A stretch of 64,000 bases of DNA from Malania oleifera (taxonomy: Eukaryota > Streptophyta > Magnoliopsida > Santalales > Ximeniaceae), in assembly GCF_029873635.1 (NCBI RefSeq), contig NC_080420.1, positions 120,412,719 through 120,476,718 of the forward strand. Direction: 5' to 3'. Under the pieces are notes generated by a model, which did no database searches, was not told the DNA's origin, and saw only the letters and a program-made list of their open reading frames with translations. Below, in pieces: positions 57,761 to 64,000 of the stretch. The position numbers were made by a program, and so were the translations under genes. The first letter of the stretch is position 1; every line of letters begins with the position of its first letter.

Positions 57761-58117
57761 TGTTAGGACCCTGTGAGCAACTAGAAAAATTGGGATACCA
57801 GAAATTTACGTGGTTCGGTCAAGATTAACTTACGTCCACGGAGCACACCACAATTCACTAAAAAATCGCCGAAAAAATACAACTCTCTCAGCTTCTCTCT
57901 TCCTCACAGTCTCTTCTTCCTCTCTTTTCTTCTCTATGCTTTCATCTCTCCACAGCTCCTCTATTTATAGGTAGCTTGGAATCAATTATAATAATTTACA
58001 GCAAATCAAAAATGAGAGGTTACATTCATCAAGATAAATGACATAGCTTCCAAACGCGACACAGCTTGGAAAACGTGTCTCCAGCTCGGCTCACGTGTCT
58101 CTAGCTCCAGCACAACA
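57761..58117 (-). repeat. 3' LTR of the copia element
   Basis: 357 bp. On the minus strand it has a TATAAATA box (57969-57962). On the plus strand it has the GTGGTTCGGTCAAGAT block common in plant copia LTRs. It differs from the 5' LTR by scattered substitutions and small indels. Confidence 0.88.
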
Positions 58118-58188
58118 ATCTCCCACTTAGAGACGGAGATGCCTCCTCAACCAGTATCATGAATAAATGATGTGCTCAAAATATGTCT

Positions 58189-61100
58189 TCAGGCATGAAG
58201 ATCAACTGAAGTTGAACACAACTTCAACTTCTTTGTAGTCACCACCTTAATTAACATATCTGTCGGATTTCTTCTACCTTGGATTTTTTCAAGTGTCAAC
58301 ACGTCGTCCTCTATTAGAGATCTGACGAAGTGATAACGCAATCCAATATGTTTAGTTCTGGAATGAAATGTAGGGTTCTTTGCCAAATATATTGCACTTT
58401 AACTATCACTGTACAAAACATTCCTCTCCTACTTTAATCCAAGCTCTATTAACAAACCTTGAAGCCAAATCATCTCTTTACTGGTTTCTATCACTGCTAC
58501 ATACTCAGCTTTTGTAGTGGATAAAACAATAATCTTCTGTATCTATGACATCCAATTGATAGTTGTTGTGCCAACAGTGAAAATATACCCAGTGGTGCTT
58601 CTATGATGATCAATTTCACTTGCAAAATCAGCATCTACAAATCCTTGGATTTTCAAATCGCTTTTGCCAAAACATAGGCACTTATCAATAGTGCCACATA
58701 GATATCTTAAAATCCACTTCACTGCTTCTCAGTGTGTCTTCCCTGGATTTGACATATATCTACTGACAACTCTCATTGCTTGGTCAATATCTGGTCTAGT
58801 ACCAACCATAGCATACATTAGACTTCCAACGGCTGAGGCATATGGTACCTTAGCCATGAAGTCTTTTTCTTCATCTGTCTGGGGAGACTGATCCTTAAAG
58901 ATACAAAAGTGACTTGTCAATGGTGTATTTACAGCTTTGGCACTGCTCATGTTAAACCTCTGTAAAACACGGCAGATGTACTTTGACTTAGATAACCGCA
59001 ACGTTCCTTGTTACTTATCTCTAGAGATCCGCATGCCAAGAATCTGCTTTGCAGGACCTATCTTTCATATCAAATTCCTCTGACAATTGCTGCTTTAATT
59101 TTATGATCTCTTCTATATCTGATCCTACAATTAGCATATCATCAACATATAACAGTAGGATAATATAGCTAATACGATACCTCTTAAAGTAGCAACAGTG
59201 GTCAGCATTGCACTTCTGAAAATTGTTCCTCTGCATACAGCTGTCAAATTTCTTGTACCACTGCCTAGGAGCTTGTTTGAGACCATACAAACTCTTCTTC
59301 AATTTACATACAAGATTCTTTTTACCTTTTACTGAGAAACCTTTTGGATGTTGCATATAAATTTCCTCATCAAGATCACCGTGAAAAAATTCCGTCTTTA
59401 CATCCAACTGTTCAAGATGTGAACCCTCTGAGGCAACAATACTCAAAACAGATCAGATGGTTGTCAAATTTACAACTAGTGTAAAAATATCAGTGTAGTC
59501 AATTCCTTCCTTTTGTTCAAAACCTTTGACTACTAACCGAGCTTTATACCTCTTGGATCCATCATGCTCTTCTTTGATCCTATACACCCATTTGTTGTGA
59601 AGAGTCTTCTTACCATTGGGCAACTTAGCTAGTTCCCATGTTTTGTTGGAGTTAAGAGACTTCATCTCGTCTTTCATTATAAGCTCTCAATTACTCGAAT
59701 CTCCTACATGACATGCTTCAACATAGCATTCAGGTTCTCCTCCATCTGTAAGAAGTAAATGATTCACATACCTCCTGTTTGGTACATGTTGCCGAGAAGT
59801 TTTCCTAAACTCTGGTGCTGGAGTAGGAGGTGGTGGTGCAACAATCTGCTCCACAGATTCCTCTACCTAAGGATTCTCCGTATTCTGCTAAGGATTCTCA
59901 ATGTTCCACTGACGTGTCCTTGCACCTTCAAAAACATCATCCACATCTACAAAGGTTGTTTCAGGCTCTGTTGTGTGTCTATCTTTGTACATCACCTTTT
60001 CATCAAAAATTACATCTCTGCTTCTGATCACCCTTTTGTTTTCATCATCCTAAACGCAATATCCATATTCATCTCCATCATAACCGATGAAAGTACATTT
60101 CTAGGATTTTGGATCCAGCTTATTCCTGACATGATCATTGATACGTAGATATGTAACACAACCAAAAACTTTCAAATGCGAAAGTCTTACCTCTTTATTG
60201 CTCCACTCTTCTTTTGGTAGACTATAGTTCAATGGTTCTGATGGACTCCTATTAATCAAATAAGTTGTTGTGTTGACTACTTCTGCCTAAAACATCTTTG
60301 GCAAGCCTGACTACATACGCATGCTTCTGGCTTTTTCTATCAACGTTCTATTCACACGCTCGGCTACGCCGTTGTGTTGAGGCGTACCTGGCACAATTCT
60401 TTCCATTTAGATACCATGCTCATAGTAGAATTTCTTGAACTCGGTATCAACATACTCACCATCGTTATCTGTTCTTAACTTCTTGATTTTCAAACCAGTT
60501 TCGTTTTCTACCATTACTTTCCAAATTTTAAAAGCATCAAAAACATCAGATTTATATTTCAGGAAGTAAACTCATACCTTCCGTAAATGATTATCGATAA
60601 ATGTGACGAAGTAATGCTTCCCACCTGTGGACGAAATGGTTGTTGGTCCTCATACATCTGAATGGACTAGCTCAAGTCTCTCCTTCATTGGGGTACTAAT
60701 GTTTGTCTAGAAACTGACTCTCTTCTATTTTCCAAATATGCAATCCTCACATGTGTCAATCTTTACCGACTGTAAATCACTTAACTTACCCTTTAAGTGT
60801 GTCACCCTGAGTCCCTTCTCACTCAAGTGTCCAAGTCGTTGACGTCATATGTTGTTATCATAATTTTCTGTAGCAACTGTAATAGACATGCATGCATTAG
60901 GAGTTACATAAAGAGTACCACTTTTCTTACCTCGTGCAATTGTCAATGCACCCTTCGAAATCTTTCATTCTTCACCAATGAAAATTGTGTTATATCCTTC
61001 ATCTGTCAGTTGACGGACTGAGATCAAATTCTTCCTTAAGTCTGGAATATATCTGACATCTCTTAGTTTCCATATTGACCCATTATATTGATCTTCACTG

Positions 61101-62103
61101 TCCCCTTTCTGGCAATGTCACAGGGTTGATCATTACCAAGATATACTTTACCGAAATTATTTGATGTATACTCCTATAGGCAATCTATGCTGTAAGTGGC
61201 ATGGAATGAAGCTCCAAAGTCTAACAACCAAGACTCTTTTTTGCTCTCCAAAGTGCAGATCAACATATCATCATTTTCTGAAGCAACATTTCCTTCTGTC
61301 TTTGCTCTCGTCTCATATTCTTTCTTCATACTTTTACACTGGTTTTTGTAATGACCAGTTTTTCCACAGTTCCAGCACTCAATAATTTTTGTGCCCTGGG
61401 AACCTATGTCCTGAAAACCTGTGAGATTTCTAGATTTAGACCGCCTGGGCCATGATCTGCTGCGGTTGTTTGATCGTCCGTACCTGTTTCCTCTACCTCA
61501 ACTTTCCATATTCAAGGCTAAACTCGAAGTGGAACCATGGTTTGACTGCATTTTGATTTCTTCTGTTAAAATCATACTGATGACCTCATCGTATACAAGC
61601 TTTGATTTCCCTGCGGAACTACTGATTGCAGTAACAACATGATTCCAACTTTCGGGCAACTGACTGAGAATCAGTAGGGCACGAATTCCACTATCAAATG
61701 TAATCCCGACTGAGGCGAGTTGATCCAAAAACTCGTTGAAATTATTCAAATGCTTGCTAAAACTTTCACCTGCAAACATGGTCATAGTAAATAATCTTTT
61801 CATAAGATATACCTTGTTAGCGGTTGACGGCTACTATTACATATTAGAAAGCGCATCCATCAGAGACTTGGTGGATGATATATGCTTGATATTGAATGCT
61901 ATAGACTTTGACAACGTCATTCTGATGGCTCCGAGAGCTTTTCGATCAAGCAACTCCCACTCATCCTCATTCATAGATGCTGGCTTACCCTTCAATGGTA
62001 GGTGCAACTCCTTCCCAAACAAATATTCTTCAATCTGCATCTTTCAGAAATCAAAATTGTTGTCGTTGAACATTTCGATCTTTGAGCTATTTTCGTTCGA
62101 CAT
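58189..62103 (-). pseudogene. Copia gag-pol polyprotein remnant
   Basis: The start is the ATG at 62103 (MSNENSSKIEMF). In gag a TGA stands for Trp before KMQIEEYLFGKE; the zinc knuckle CWNCGKTGHYKNQC is intact near 61380. Protease has LLDFGASFHAT near 61225, where DSG is expected. Integrase keeps HSDVCGP, RTDNDGEY and NGVAERVNRTL, its three acidic positions, but has stops nearby. RT has NKWVYRIKEEHDG, KKSLYGLKQAPRQWYKK and the catalytic YVDDMLIVGSD; a frameshift follows near 59030. RNase H reads GSLMYAMVGTRPDI and FVDADFASEID, ending VDLHA and a stop at 58189. Confidence 0.88.
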
Positions 62104-62591
62104 CTCGATTTGTTGATCTAAAGATGGAATTAGCTCAAATGGATAGCACCGTTGGATCCGAAATGATTGAAAACCTTAGAAATGGTTCAAGTCGTTCGAA
62201 AAACGAACCCAAAATGACTCTAAAAAGCTCAGTCAAAGATCAAGTCAAACCTTGTCAAACTTGGCCAATGATGCTGACGTAGTCGTGCTGATGTGGTGCT
62301 GGCGTGGCTCTATGGGGTCCACCTGCTTACGTGGCGCGGCGGCTGACGTGGCACGCGTGGCTGGCAGGTCATTGGAGTGTGACGAGGCAAACTACACCGG
62401 CAAAGCGCATGTTGGCGCGTGTGATTCTGTCTGAACTCCTTTCGAGCTCCGGTTTGCACCGTTGGCTTCTTCTCGATGAGGTGAACGTGATGGTGACCTC
62501 AAAATTCAATTTCGAGCCACCGGATAGAGCTCTGATTTCGGTGAACAACTTCAATCTAGCCTTTCTGCCCCAACTAGGCTCTCATACCACT

Positions 62592-62945
62592 TGTTAGGAA
62601 CCCTGTGAGCAACCAGAAAAATTGGGACACCAGAAATTTACGTGGTTCGGTCAAGATCGACCTACATCCATGGAGCACACCACAATTCACTAAAAAATCG
62701 CTGAAAAAATACAACTCTCTTAACTTCTCTCTTCCCCACACTCTCTTCTTCCTCTTTTTCCTTCTCTGTGCTTTCATCTCTCCACAACTCCCGTATTTAT
62801 AGGTAGCTTAGAATCAATTACAATAAATTACATTAAATCAAAAATGAGAGGTTACATTCATCAAGATAAATGGCACAGCTTGCAAAACGCGTCTCCAGCT
62901 CAGCGTCTCCAGCTCGGCTCTCGCGTCTCCAGCTTCAGCACAACA
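62592..62945 (-). repeat. 5' LTR of the copia element
   Basis: 354 bp, with TATAAATA at 62801-62794 on the minus strand, which would drive transcription of the element leftwards. It is very similar to the 3' LTR. Confidence 0.88.
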
Positions 62946-62950
62946 ATTTA

Positions 62951-64000
62951 ATCCAATTCCATAATTAAACCTTAACTTAAACCTCTTTTTCTTAATTTTT
63001 TTTAGAAGAAAGCAAAAGAAATATATTAAATTATATTTGTAAATCAAGATTAAGTCCTCCTAAATCTCTTAACTCCTACAATTCAATTTTTTAACATCTT
63101 CCCTAATAATAATACAATAAGATCACTTTTTAGGTTCAAATACTCTTAAGAATATATTTGTTCCTACTCCTCCTCCACGTATGGTACACATTGGCAGCAA
63201 GAATGGGGCTTATCAGCCTTTGCATTTCCCATTCTTCATAGGTGAAGGAAAGTTCTGATTGCTAGTAGCTTCCCAATAGACTTCCTGAGAAAACACATAT
63301 TGAAAGAATATACGGTTTCTAGTTTACAATTCTGACTTACAAAAAACTATATGTAAGTTAATATTAATTTTCTATTTTGACAAAAAGCTTGTTTAGGGAT
63401 TTAGTGCATGAACTAAATAATTTTGTGCCTTAGAGTTGTCCCTAGCCATGTCTCAACAAGCACTGACCAACTTTAGAGTGTTAGAAGCGTAAACTATCCA
63501 CACTTCTTGTTTAACTGCAATAAGATTGAAATTAATAGCATCTTGAATGGCCTGAATGGGATTTGAAGAATTATACAATTGACTTTTGCATCCAAGGGTA
63601 AAGAGAACTCATTGTAAACATGAATCCCAAATCTCTCATATGAGAAAGTGTCCAAGGATAGGGAATCATTTTCAATTCTAAAGTGACTTGAATTTGAATT
63701 ATATTTTTTGACCTAGAAAATGTTATGCTATATGACCAAATAGTAAGAATAAAGAAAGTCAAATTACTCAAAACAATGACGCGGTTCTAAAAACAGTACA
63801 TTGAGTGAGCAATGCGTTAGCATTCTGAATATTTTAATAATGAAGCTTGATAAGTCAAGTACTCTAGTAGTATGGCATTGATACTTTCCTAATTATGTTG
63901 CATTTGTGCACAAGTTGTGTGTCGATCGCTAACCTCTAAGCATATATGTCACCACTGATAAATATTTTATAAAATTTTGTAAAATATCAAGTAGCAAAAA
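62951..64000. other. Intergenic DNA to the window edge
   Basis: No gene or bounded element recognised. All open frames are short and without recognisable motifs. Confidence 0.5.

Larger units (their letters stand above)
57761..62945 (-). mobile_element. Full-length Ty1/copia retrotransposon, inactive
   Basis: LTRs of 357 bp (57761-58117) and 354 bp (62592-62945) begin TGTTAGGA and end CACAACA. Borders are ACTTA (57756-57760) and ATTTA (62946-62950), a 5-bp duplication with one change. On the minus strand the primer site TGGTATGAGAGC (62589-62578) follows the 5' LTR, and the polypurine run AAGTGGGAGAT precedes the 3' LTR. Between them is one gag-pol frame in the order gag, protease, integrase, RT, RNase H, the copia order, similar to Tnt1. 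More than ten in-frame stops make it inactive. Confidence 0.9.

Overview
The window is nuclear DNA of a flowering plant, most likely a eudicot. It has two intact plant genes with typical intron and codon structure. Everything else recognisable is transposable-element debris: Ty3/gypsy, Ty1/copia, L1 and RTE LINEs, TRIM-type mini-elements, MITEs and long AT, GA and AAT microsatellites. The species cannot be named from sequence alone. I saw no rRNA, tRNA, CRISPR array or organellar block.

Layout. 1-2222 is a plus-strand gypsy LTR, cut by the window edge, inserted in the integrase of a minus-strand Ty3/gypsy element (2223-8312, with its 5' LTR at 6055-8312). That element sits in an RTE LINE (8313-9148, resuming 10691-11391), which a rearranged L1 insert also interrupts. 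A complete 664-bp TRIM lies at 12161-12824. Gene 1, on the minus strand at 14261-21630, is a 19-exon kinesin-14 with an N-terminal calponin-homology domain (KIN-14I type). My exon model closes in frame at 1032 residues and contains one AT-AC, U12-type intron. About 20 kb of AT-rich intergenic DNA follows (22.3-42.4 kb), with microsatellites, MITE-like repeats, a poly-A retroposon with a 19-bp target duplication, a 297-bp LTR mini-element and an RTE fragment. From 42.5 to 47.9 kb there are decayed L1 elements in both orientations. Gene 2, on the minus strand at 48492-50267, is an intronless P-class pentatricopeptide-repeat protein of 591 residues, probably mitochondrial. From 50.6 to 53.4 kb there are a SINE-like insert, an L1 tail and a possible TRIM.

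The right end is a nest. A plus-strand gypsy LTR (53406-57567) carries a related LTR inserted in reverse (55130-57085), and keeps its primer-binding site and the first codons of gag. A full-length but dead minus-strand copia element (57761-62945) was then inserted just downstream.

The two host genes are unrelated and share no operon-like logic. KIN-14I is a microtubule motor and the PPR protein an organellar RNA-binding factor. The most unusual signal is in the gypsy LTRs. Three copies carry an array of eight or nine copies of the self-complementary decamer TCGTCGACGA, ending about 10 bp upstream of a TATA box. The spacing is almost identical in all three copies although the rest of the sequence has diverged.
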